A stretch of 64,000 bases of DNA from the NCBI GenBank assembly GCA_963791805.1, contig CAWBTU010000006.1:496001-560000 (forward strand), given 5' to 3'. Of the stretch, positions 34,901 to 43,713 are shown in pieces. The stretch comes from JACMJL01 sp963791805 (GTDB lineage Bacteria > Bacillota > Clostridia > Clostridiales > Clostridiaceae). How positions within the stretch are numbered: the stretch's first letter is position 1; every line of letters begins with the position of its first letter. The notes below the pieces were generated by a model that was given only the letters and a program-made list of their open reading frames with translations, ran no database searches and was not told the origin of the DNA. The translations under genes and the position numbers were made by a program.

Positions 34901-36909
34901 TTAAAGTAAATCGTATTCTTTTAATCTAATATACAAAGTATTTCTAGATATGCCCAAGTATTTTGCAGTTTTACTCTTATTATTTTTATTTAATGCTAAA
35001 GCAGAAATAAGATATTCTTTTGTATTTTTTGTATGAAGTTTATTACTAATATGCTTAGTGTTAACATAAGTATCTTTCTCAGAAAGAGATTTGCATACTA
35101 GCTTTTCTTGATGAATTTGATTGGGTACATGCTTTTCAAAGAAGGAATCTTCCATTATATAACTAGAAATATGCTCATAACTGATAGTTTCACCATCAAA
35201 AATTTGTATTACACCCTCAAGTAAATTTTGAAGTTCTCGTACATTTCCTGGCCAATTATACTCTAAGAAAAAGTCCTTAACTTCTGGGGATAAGCTAACT
35301 AAGGGTTTGTTAATTCGGGTACATATTTTTTCGATGAATTGTTCAGCAAGCAATAGTATATCGTCTTTTCTATTTCTAAGTGGCGGAATAACAATTCTTA
35401 TTATTCCTAAACGATAATACAGATCCTCTCGAAATTCTCCTTTTTGTACTTTTTCCTTTAAATTTTTGTTAGTGGCAGCAATGATTCTAACATCTAAGTT
35501 AGTAGAAGATGAACTTCCGATTTTCATAAAGTTCTTTTGCTCAATTACTCTTAAAAGAACAGCTTGCAAATCTAAAGGCATATCTCCAATTTCATCTAAA
35601 AAGATAGTACCTTGGTTTGCTAATTCAAATTTTCCGATATTTCCACCCTTTTTTGAACCAGTAAAAGCGCCGTCCTCATATCCGAATAATTCACTTGATA
35701 TAAGATCTTTTGGGAAAGATGCACAATTTAATGCAATAAATGGTTTATCTTGTCGATCACTGGCATTGTGAATTGATTGCGCAATAATGTCTTTTCCTAC
35801 ACCGCTTTCACCAAGTAATAAAATATTTATACTACTTTGCGATGAGGCTTTTGCTTGGCTTAATATATTTAGATACTTCTCATTTTTTCCTATAATTTGT
35901 GAAAATGTAAAAGTAGCGTTATTTCCTGTGTGTTTTGAAATTAATTTTTGTATCCTTTCTCGTGAATTAAATATTAAAGACACACCTTGAAAGTGATAGT
36001 TTTTTTCAAAAAAGGACGCGCAGAAAAATTAACTTTTGTATAGATACCTTGTACGGATACCTTAATATCCATATCCTGTACTGCAATTTTGTTTTCGATA
36101 ATATCCCAAAAGTCTTTGTTTTTAGGATATGGGTCAATAATTTCTTCTAAATTTCTATAATACATGTCTTTGTAAGCTACATTAAAGAAATTAAATATTT
36201 GTTTGCTAATAAAAATAATTTTATTTCTGTTATTTGATTGGTCTACTATAACATATCCATCCACAGAGTTAACTAATAAATGCAATGATTCGAACCAAAA
36301 GAAATGCAAGGCTATTCCTCTTGCTATAGAATCAGCTGTAAATAGAAAATTTGAGTTTTTATTTTCAACTGAGGATACAATAGCTATACCACCATATTCA
36401 ATATTATCTTGAGATTCTTTCTCAAAAATAATGGGGGAGAAATACATAGCAAATTTTGTAGCAAATTTAGAGAAGTGCTGTTCTCCTATTACAGATACAG
36501 ATTTTTTTAACTTTAGACCTAGAGAGATTGCATTTGTACCAATAATATTCTCATCCCAAACAGATTTAGGCACTAAATTGTTTTCCTTTGACCATCTATT
36601 GAATTCTTCGTTTCCATACAGCTTAATTAGGCAAGCGTTTTTGTCAAAAAGTGCTATACCAAAATTAGATTCCTCAAAGTGATCTGAAATTGTTGCAATC
36701 GCATCATTTGCATAATAATAAAGAGATTTGGATTGTGATTTTTTATAATTAAATTCTTTATCACTTGACAGTAATGGAAGAATATTGTTAGCATCTATTC
36801 CCAACTCATAGCTTTTATTCCAGGATATGTATAAAATATCAGGTAGTTCTTTTCTAATAGCAGAATCCTTATGATATTGAATCCATTTTTGGTATGTACT
36901 TCTGTCCAT
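34901..36909 (-). CDS. sigma-54-dependent activator 4 (GAF-PAS-AAA+-Fis HTH), -1 frameshift at T6G
   Basis: ATG 36909 (GGAGG upstream) opens a frame covering GAF (WDENIIGTNAISLGL) and PAS (IVDQSNNRNK) that ends at 35974. AAA+ (GESGVGKD, GAFTGS, GTIFLDEIGDMP) and HTH (SRNTLYIRL) continue in the -1 frame to 34901. The shift point reads CCT TTT TTG AAA, a T_TTT_TTG heptamer at 36013-36007. Joining the frames gives about 669 aa, the family length, and restores the paralogues' RPF.....F..GVSLIFNSRE. It could be a lost T, a sequencing error, or recoding producing separate sensor and full-length forms. It is divergent from oxidoreductase 1. Confidence 0.85.
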
Positions 36910-36977
36910 AAAAGTGCCTCCATTTTAATTTTGTTCCGTTACTAATGATTATAGATTAAGTATGTTGTACATGCAAT

Positions 36978-37062
36978 GTGTATTATTAATGATGAAAAGT
37001 GTATGATTAGTACAATAATGTGTATGATTATATACAATATGTATGAAATCATACACATTGTA
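36978..37062. promoter_or_regulatory. GTGTAT enhancer array of regulator 4
   Basis: GTGTAT starts at 36978, 36999 and 37020, exactly 21 bp apart. A further ATGTATG follows at about 37039, then an inverted ATACACATTGTAT. It lies 115-200 bp upstream of P7. The rest of 36910-37390 holds P7 and an untranslated leader without the TGGGA hairpin. Confidence 0.7.
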
Positions 37063-37174
37063 TAGTGGGACATATATCTCTTCTAGTGTTGAAAAAAAAT
37101 ATGTATAAAGCTAAAGTGTGTAATAGCCTACAAGAGAACAAACCATACAAATTTATTGTTGTAAACTGAAAAAA

Positions 37175-37191
37175 TTGGCATATATTTTGCT
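37175..37191 (+). promoter_or_regulatory. sigma-54 promoter P7
   Basis: TTGGCATATATTTTGCT, GG 37177-37178, GC 37189-37190. A 200-nt leader follows before oxidoreductase 1. Confidence 0.85.
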
Positions 37192-37390
37192 TATTATTAA
37201 GATTAGATGTGCTAAATATCTTAAATGAAAACCTTGTAATAACTTTAATATGCTATTTACCTGCTCTGTGAATCATATTATTATACCTACATTTGTGTTT
37301 TCGCAGCGGAGGGAAATATATAAGCTTAATGGCTGAAAAATTAGGCCAATTAAGGACTACAAAATAACAAAATATATTGGGGGATTGAAA

Positions 37391-40078
37391 ATGGCTGCAA
37401 GAAAAAAAATTGTAAAATTAGCAAAAAAAATTGCTGGAACTACAGCATTGATGGTTAAAATTGATGAGAATGCTCCTGAATACTATGTTTTAGAATGTGT
37501 TGTTACCGATGAAATGGCAGATGTAGGATTAGCAATGGAGCTAAGAAAACCACAAACTATTGATGAAATTGCAAGAAAGTGTGGTAAGTCTGTTGAGGAA
37601 ACTGAAAAACTTGCCTTTGAGCTTGCAAAAGCTGGTGCCTGCGTTTTTTACTCTCAAGGTGGAATTGACATGTATGAGTTGACTGTTTTTGTTCCAGGTG
37701 TAATGGAAAAGGCGGTTTCCAATAAGGAACTCTGTGAAAAGCATCCTCAAATTGCAGTAGCCTTTGAAGAGTACGCAAGACTAAGAGGTGGCATGATGAT
37801 GGCTGCAAACCTACCAATTGGATTGGCACCAATGCGTGTTCTTCCTATCCAATCAGCTATTAATGGTGAAACCAAAACAGTTTCTTATGAGGAAGTTTCA
37901 TATTACTTGAATAAGAATACATTGTTCGCTGTGGCAGATTGTTCCTGCCGTAGGTCACGACGACTTATGGGAGAAGGCTGCGGACATCTAGAAAAAGATA
38001 TTTGTATTCATATGGGTGTAGGTGCTGAATACTATATTCGTACAGGAAAAGCAAGGCAGATTACTCGTGAGGAGGCCTTTGAAGTTATTAAAAAGGCCGA
38101 AGAAAACGGCTTGATGCATAATATTCCCAATATTGATGGTACAGGAAATACTCACGCAATTTGTAATTGTTGTTCATGCTCTTGTTATGCAGTTAGAAAT
38201 ACAACTTATTGGAATGCTCCTGATATGACTCGTTCTAACTTTGTTTCGAAAGTCGACAAGGATAAATGTGTAGCTTGCGGACAGTGCGTGGAAAACTGCC
38301 CAACTAATGCTTTGAAGTTAGGTCAAAAGCTTTGTACAAAGACTCCTATTGAGGTTAAAGAGACACTTTCTCCAAGAGATCATGTTTGGGGTCCAGACAA
38401 ATGGAATCCAGATTACAGAATAAATAGAAAAAATGTAGTGGAAACTGGTACAAGCCCTTGTAAAACTGAGTGTCCAGCCCACATAGCTGTTCAAGGTTAT
38501 GTTAAACTGGCATCTCTAGGAAAGTATACTGATGCGTTGGAGCTAATCAAAAAAGAAAATCCATTTCCAGCTGTATGTGGAAGAATTTGTCCTAGAAAAT
38601 GTGAGTCAGCTTGTACAAGAGGAGATATCGATGAACCAGTAGCTGTTGATGAGATTAAGAAATTTATCGCAGACCAGGAGCTAAACAAGGACATTCGTTT
38701 CATTCCAAAGAAAAGATATGATTATGGTAAGCAAATTGCTGTTGTGGGAGCAGGACCTGCTGGACTAGCATGTGCATACTTCTTGGCAATTGACGGATAT
38801 AAAGTAACTGTATTTGAAAAACAAGCTAAGCTTGGTGGTATGTTGACACTTGGAATACCTTCATTCAGATTGGAAAAGGAAGTAGTTAATGCTGAAAATG
38901 AAATTTTGAAGGAATTAGGCGTTGAGTTTAAGACTGGCGTTGAAGTTGGAAAAGATGTAACCTTAAAAGAACTTAGAGAGAAAGGTTACGAAGCGTTCTA
39001 TGTTGCAATCGGAGCACAGGGAGGCAGAAAGCTTGGTATAGAAGGCGAAGACGCTGAAGGTGTTATTGCAGGAGTAGATTTTCTGCGTAATGTAAATCTT
39101 GGAAATGATACAAAATTAAAAGGAAAAGTTATCGTAATCGGTGGTGGTAACGTAGCAATTGATGTAGCAAGAGCTGCTACTAGAGGAAAAGTTTCAAAGG
39201 TGGATATGTTCTGTCTTGAAAGCAGAGAGGAAATGCCTGCACTAGAAGAAGAAATTCATGAAGCATTGGAAGAAAAAATTGCAATAAACAACTCTTGGGG
39301 ACCAAAGCGAATTGTTGTTGAAAATGGAAAGGTTGTAGGAGTAGAATTTAAGAAGTGCAGTTCTGTATTTGATGAAAGCGGAAAATTTGGTCCTAAATTT
39401 GATGAAAATGATACTATTATTGTAGAAGCTGACGTTGTACTTCTTTCTGTAGGTCAATCAATTGAGTGGGGTAACTTATTGGATGGCAGTAAGGTAGCAT
39501 TTAATCGCAATAATACAGCTATAGCTGATTCGTTCACATATCAAACTAGTGAATCAGATATCTTTGTTGGTGGTGATGCTTACACAGGTCCTAAGTTCGC
39601 AATTGATGCCATTGCAGCTGGTAAGCAAGGTGCGATTTCAATCCATAGATTTGTATGGGAAGGACAAAGCTTAGTTATAGGTCGTGATAGAAGAGAATAT
39701 CATGCTCTAGATAAGGAGAACATGGTTGTTGAAGGATATGATACAACTTCAAGACAAAAGGCAGGTCATACACAAGACAACAAAAAATTATATAAGGATA
39801 ATCGTATAACCTTTACCGAGGAGCAAATGAAGAAGGAAACAGAGCGTTGTTTGGGTTGTGGTGCTGTTATTTTAGATGAAGAAATGTGTATAGGCTGTGG
39901 ACAATGTACTACAAAATGTAAGTTTGATGCTATTACACTTTATAAAAAATATGATGCTGAAGGGACTACCTTTGAAAAGCTTCCAATAAAAATGGGTGTT
40001 AATGTTGCTAAGCGTATGGGGAAAATAGCAATTAGGACGGCAAAGGATGCTAAAAATAAAAGAAAACAAAATAGATAA
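37391..40078 (+). CDS. multi-domain Fe-S/FAD NAD(P)H oxidoreductase 1
   Basis: 895 aa from ATG 37391 (TTGGGGGA upstream). Order: helical/winged-helix-like N-terminus (about 30-110, TIDEIARKCGKSVEET); a cysteine-rich module (DCSCRRSRR, GCGHLEKDICIH, CNCCSCSCYAVR); ferredoxin CVACGQCVENCP; GltD-type Fe-S segment (CPAHIAVQGY, CGRICPRKCESAC); FAD site GAGPAGLACAY; NAD(P) site GGGNVAIDVAR; C-terminal ferredoxin CIGCGQCTTKCKFDAI. The core matches glutamate-synthase small-subunit-like NADPH:ferredoxin oxidoreductases, of which BzdV in anaerobic benzoate clusters is a relative. It is probably the electron supply for the ATPase activators (inference). Confidence 0.85.
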   Translation: MAARKKIVKLAKKIAGTTALMVKIDENAPEYYVLECVVTDEMADVGLAMELRKPQTIDEIARKCGKSVEETEKLAFELAKAGACVFYSQGGIDMYELTVFVPGVMEKAVSNKELCEKHPQIAVAFEEYARLRGGMMMAANLPIGLAPMRVLPIQSAINGETKTVSYEEVSYYLNKNTLFAVADCSCRRSRRLMGEGCGHLEKDICIHMGVGAEYYIRTGKARQITREEAFEVIKKAEENGLMHNIPNIDGTGNTHAICNCCSCSCYAVRNTTYWNAPDMTRSNFVSKVDKDKCVACGQCVENCPTNALKLGQKLCTKTPIEVKETLSPRDHVWGPDKWNPDYRINRKNVVETGTSPCKTECPAHIAVQGYVKLASLGKYTDALELIKKENPFPAVCGRICPRKCESACTRGDIDEPVAVDEIKKFIADQELNKDIRFIPKKRYDYGKQIAVVGAGPAGLACAYFLAIDGYKVTVFEKQAKLGGMLTLGIPSFRLEKEVVNAENEILKELGVEFKTGVEVGKDVTLKELREKGYEAFYVAIGAQGGRKLGIEGEDAEGVIAGVDFLRNVNLGNDTKLKGKVIVIGGGNVAIDVARAATRGKVSKVDMFCLESREEMPALEEEIHEALEEKIAINNSWGPKRIVVENGKVVGVEFKKCSSVFDESGKFGPKFDENDTIIVEADVVLLSVGQSIEWGNLLDGSKVAFNRNNTAIADSFTYQTSESDIFVGGDAYTGPKFAIDAIAAGKQGAISIHRFVWEGQSLVIGRDRREYHALDKENMVVEGYDTTSRQKAGHTQDNKKLYKDNRITFTEEQMKKETERCLGCGAVILDEEMCIGCGQCTTKCKFDAITLYKKYDAEGTTFEKLPIKMGVNVAKRMGKIAIRTAKDAKNKRKQNR

Positions 40079-40112
40079 TAAAATTATTTCTACTTACCTG
40101 ATGGTAAATTTG

Positions 40113-40190
40113 TAAGCTGAAAAAATTCAGCTTAGCATATTATAAGAGAAGGTGACTAACACTGCTTGGTGGTTGTCGCCTTCTTATTGT
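40113..40190 (+). terminator. tandem hairpins after oxidoreductase 1
   Basis: TAAGCTGAA/TTCAGCTTA with an AAAA loop (40113-40134) and, more likely the terminator, AGAAGGTGAC.../...GTCGCCTTCT (about 40147-40183) followed by TATTGTTTT. Confidence 0.6.
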
Positions 40191-40252
40191 TTTGAAAAAA
40201 AGTATCCAGCTATTTTAAATGGGCATTTACGTACCCAATTTCTTGTAAAATA

Positions 40253-40300
40253 ATATACACAATATGTATTAAAAATACAAAATTTGTATGACTTATTACA
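40253..40300. promoter_or_regulatory. regulator-4-type sites upstream of P8
   Basis: ATACACAATATGTAT (about 40255) and TTTGTATG 20 bp further on match the TGTAT words of the regulator 4 array, suggesting that both oxidoreductase genes answer to regulator 4. Confidence 0.45.
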
Positions 40301-40417
40301 CATTAGGCAATTAGTGAAGATTATTTTAAGAGTTAAAAAACTATATTGGAAAAATTAAAATAAGCAATAGCCTAGAAAAATTCAACCAAGGTAAGATTAT
40401 ACCAGTATGCATAAGAA

Positions 40418-40434
40418 TTGGCATATATTTTGCT
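40418..40434 (+). promoter_or_regulatory. sigma-54 promoter P8
   Basis: TTGGCATATATTTTGCT, the same 17 bases as P7, with GG 40420-40421 and GC 40432-40433. The upstream region and leader differ, but the promoter core was duplicated with the gene. Confidence 0.85.
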
Positions 40435-40607
40435 TGTATATTTAGTTGAGAAGAAAAAGGCCCATTTTAATATTTTGAATGTAAACATTTTCATTCATTT
40501 GTGATAGGATTTAATTGGAATTGACATAAGCCTTTTGAGGTGAAAGTAAACTAAAAGATAGATTTTTATAGAGTGCAAAATAATAAGATGTATTGGAGGA
40601 TGGAAAA

Positions 40608-43262
40608 ATGGCTGCAAGGAAAAAAATTATAAAATTTGCGAAGAAGATCGCTGGGCCCACAGCTTTGATGATTAAAATTGATGAGAATGCACCAGAATAC
40701 TATGTTTTGGAATGTTGTGTTACTGATGAAATGGCAGAAGTAGGCATAGCCATGGAATTAAGAAAACCACAAACAATTGAGCAAATTGCAAAAAAATGTG
40801 GCAAATCGGTTGAGGAAACTGAAAAACTTGCTATGGAACTTTCCAAAGTAGGTGCCTGTGAAGTCTATTCAGTAGGTGGAATTGACATGTTTCAGTTGAT
40901 TGTTTTTGTTCCAGGTACAATTGAAAAGATGGTTGGAAATAAAGTACTCTGTAAAAAATATCCGCAGATTGCAACAGGGTTTGAAGAGTATGCTAGATTA
41001 AGGAGCGGGCTAATGGCACACAACCTACCCGTTGGGGTGGGACCTATGCGTGTTATTCCTATTGAATCAACTATTGATGGCAATACTAGAGTTGTGTCTT
41101 ATGAGGAAATTTCATATTTTTTGAATAAAAACACTATATTTTCTATATCGGATTGTTCTTGTAGGAAGTCGAGACGAATTATGGGAGAAGGTTGTGGACA
41201 TCTTGAAAAAGATGTATGTATACACTTGAGTACAGCTGCTGAGTCCTATATTCGCTCAGGTATAGCAAGACAAATCACCCGTGAAGAAGCTTTTGAAGTT
41301 GTAAAAAAAGCCGAAGAAGACGGTTTGATGCATTGCATTCCTAATATTGATGGTGCTGAAAATATTTACGCAATTTGCAATTGTTGTTCATGTGGTTGCT
41401 ATGCGGTAAGAAATGCAACTTTATATAATGCACCTGATATGATTCGTTCTAACTATGTTGCAAAAGTCGATAAGAATAAATGCGTAGCTTGCGGAAATTG
41501 TGTGGAATACTGCCCTACCAATGCTTTGAAATTAGGTAAAAGGATTTCTTCAAAGAATGATCTTCAGGTTAAAGAAACAATTTCTCCAAGAGATCATATT
41601 TGGGGAGCCGCACACTGGAATCCAGATTTCCGTACTAATAGAGAAAATGTAGTGACTAATGGTACAAGTTATTGTAAAACAAAGTGTCCAGCTCATATAA
41701 GTGTTCAAGGCTATATTAAGCTAGCATCTCAAGGCAAATATTCTGAAGCATTAGAGCTTATTAAAATAGAAAATCCATTCCCAGCGGTATGTGGAAGAAT
41801 TTGTCCTATAAACTGTGAGTCAGCTTGCAGCAGTGGAGATATTGATGGTATTAAGAAATTTATTGCAGATCAAGAACTAAACAAAGATATTCGTTTCATA
41901 CCAAAGAAAAGAAATGATTATGGCAAGCACATTGCTGTTATAGGAGCTGGGCCAGCAGGACTCGCTTGTGCATACTATTTAGCAATTGACGGATATAAGG
42001 TAACTGTATTTGAAAAACAGGCTAAGCTTGGTGGAATGTTGACACTTGGGACACCTTCCTTCAGATTGGATAAGGAAGTAGTTAATGCTGAAATTGAAGT
42101 ATTGAAGGAAATGGGGGTTGAGTTTAAGACTGGTGTTGAAGTTGGAAAAGATGTTCACATTAAAGATTTAAGGAGTAAAGGCTACAAGGCCTTCTATATT
42201 GCAATTGGTGCCCAGGGAGGCAGAAAAATTGATATAGTTGGCGAAGATGCCAAAGGTGTTATTGCAGGTGTGGACTTCTTGCGCAATGTTAATCTTGGAA
42301 ATGATGATAAGCTCAGTGGCAAAGTTGTTGTAATCGGCGGCGGTAATGTGGCAATTGACGTAGCAAGAGCAGCTGTTCGAGAAAAAACTTCTAAAGTAGA
42401 TATATTTTGCCTTGAGAGAAGGGAAGAGATGCCTGCGACTAGGGAGGAAATTGAAAAAGTATTGGAAGAGAAAATTGCTTTGAACAATTCATGGGGACCA
42501 AATCGCATTGTGGTTCTAAATGAAAGGGTTGTAGGAGTAGAATTTAAGAAATGTACATCTGTACTTGACGAAAATGGAAAATTTAATCCACAATATAATG
42601 AAAATGAAACGACTACAGTAGATGCAGATTTTGTTCTTATATCTGGTGGTCAATCAGTTGAATGGGGCAATTTATTAGAAGGAAGCAAGGTAGAATTTAA
42701 CCTAGATAATACAGCTAAGGCTGATTCATTTACATATCAGACCAAGGAACCTGATATCTTTGTCGGAGGAGATGTTTACACAGGTCCTAAGTATGCAATT
42801 GATGCTATTGCTGCAGGTAAGCAAGGCGCAATTTCTATTCATCGTTTTGTATGGGAAGGACAAAGTTTAGTTATTGGCCGTGATAGAAGAAAATATAGTG
42901 CTCTTGAAAAGAACAAAAATACTGTTGGCGGATTTGATGATACTAAAAGACAAAAATTAGCCCATAAGCAAGATAGTACAGAATATACTAAAGGAAACTC
43001 CATTACCTTGGTAGAGGATCAAATGAAGAAAAAAACGGAATGTTGTATAGGCTGTGGTGCAGTTACTTTGGATCAAGAAATGTGCGTGGGTTGTGGACAA
43101 TGTATAACAAATTGTAAATTTGACGCAATTAAGCTTACTAAAAAGTATAATGCTAAAGGTACAACCTTTGAGAAGCTTCCATTAAGAATGGGAGCACACA
43201 TAGCTAATCGTATGGGAAAAATTGCAGTAAGAACAATTAAAGACGCTAGGAAAAAGAAGTAA
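40608..43262 (+). CDS. multi-domain Fe-S/FAD NAD(P)H oxidoreductase 2
   Basis: 884 aa from ATG 40608 (GGAGGA 7 nt upstream), a close paralogue of oxidoreductase 1 with the same domain order: DCSCRKSRR, CNCCSCGCYAVR, CVACGNCVEYCP, CPAHISVQGY, GAGPAGLACAY, GGGNVAIDVAR and CVGCGQCITNCKFDAI. It lacks the EPVAVDE stretch that follows the CESAC motif in copy 1 (GDIDGIKKF here). That stretch is well conserved in GltD-type enzymes near the FAD, so activity or cofactor use may differ. It is probably an alternative electron-delivery module under its own sigma-54 promoter. Confidence 0.83.
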   Translation: MAARKKIIKFAKKIAGPTALMIKIDENAPEYYVLECCVTDEMAEVGIAMELRKPQTIEQIAKKCGKSVEETEKLAMELSKVGACEVYSVGGIDMFQLIVFVPGTIEKMVGNKVLCKKYPQIATGFEEYARLRSGLMAHNLPVGVGPMRVIPIESTIDGNTRVVSYEEISYFLNKNTIFSISDCSCRKSRRIMGEGCGHLEKDVCIHLSTAAESYIRSGIARQITREEAFEVVKKAEEDGLMHCIPNIDGAENIYAICNCCSCGCYAVRNATLYNAPDMIRSNYVAKVDKNKCVACGNCVEYCPTNALKLGKRISSKNDLQVKETISPRDHIWGAAHWNPDFRTNRENVVTNGTSYCKTKCPAHISVQGYIKLASQGKYSEALELIKIENPFPAVCGRICPINCESACSSGDIDGIKKFIADQELNKDIRFIPKKRNDYGKHIAVIGAGPAGLACAYYLAIDGYKVTVFEKQAKLGGMLTLGTPSFRLDKEVVNAEIEVLKEMGVEFKTGVEVGKDVHIKDLRSKGYKAFYIAIGAQGGRKIDIVGEDAKGVIAGVDFLRNVNLGNDDKLSGKVVVIGGGNVAIDVARAAVREKTSKVDIFCLERREEMPATREEIEKVLEEKIALNNSWGPNRIVVLNERVVGVEFKKCTSVLDENGKFNPQYNENETTTVDADFVLISGGQSVEWGNLLEGSKVEFNLDNTAKADSFTYQTKEPDIFVGGDVYTGPKYAIDAIAAGKQGAISIHRFVWEGQSLVIGRDRRKYSALEKNKNTVGGFDDTKRQKLAHKQDSTEYTKGNSITLVEDQMKKKTECCIGCGAVTLDQEMCVGCGQCITNCKFDAIKLTKKYNAKGTTFEKLPLRMGAHIANRMGKIAVRTIKDARKKK

Positions 43263-43393
43263 TTGAGAGATAATAGACTATAATAATTTTTATAAGGCAT
43301 ACAGGCTTAAAGAGTATCTTTAAGCTTATATGTCTTTATAAGTTAAGTCAGAGCACAGTATGACCTTAGTAAAAAGTTGCCTAAGACAACCCG

Positions 43394-43439
43394 GGACACC
43401 CCTCAACTCCAGAGCCTAGCTAAAAAGAGAGGGGTGTCC
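43394..43439. other. unexplained GC-rich hairpin
   Basis: GGACACCCCTC (43394-43404) pairs perfectly with GAGGGGTGTCC (43429-43439) around a 24-nt loop. No T-run follows, so it is not a typical terminator. It is far more GC-rich than its surroundings. It could be a small RNA, an mRNA end or a mobile-element scar. Nothing else but a possible promoter is visible in 43263-43713. Confidence 0.45.
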
Positions 43440-43515
43440 TGCTCTTATACAGGACAAAAATGAAAGATTAAGATATTTTAAAAATATAGTGATATATATT
43501 AATGTAGGAACTGGC

Positions 43516-43544
43516 TTGACCAAGTAGCTTAATTTCAATAGATT
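43516..43544 (+). promoter_or_regulatory. possible sigma-A promoter of pyruvate carboxylase
   Basis: TTGACC, 17-bp spacer, TAGATT, about 170 bp upstream of the start codon. A sequence match only. Confidence 0.35.
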
Positions 43545-43713
43545 TATGTAATAATATCAATGAATAGCCATGAATATTGTTAATATGTTACTTTATGCAT
43601 GGAAAAAATGAATTTTTATATTTAAAATATTGCATTTCTCTGAAGAATCAGTTATTCTAAGTAGTAAGGATTAAAAAACGCTTTTAGACGTTAAAGTAAT
43701 TAGGGGGATTAAT

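Noticed and set aside
43394..43439. Rho-independent terminator of oxidoreductase 2
   Set aside because: It is 130 bp past the stop and lacks a T-run; kept only as an unexplained hairpin.
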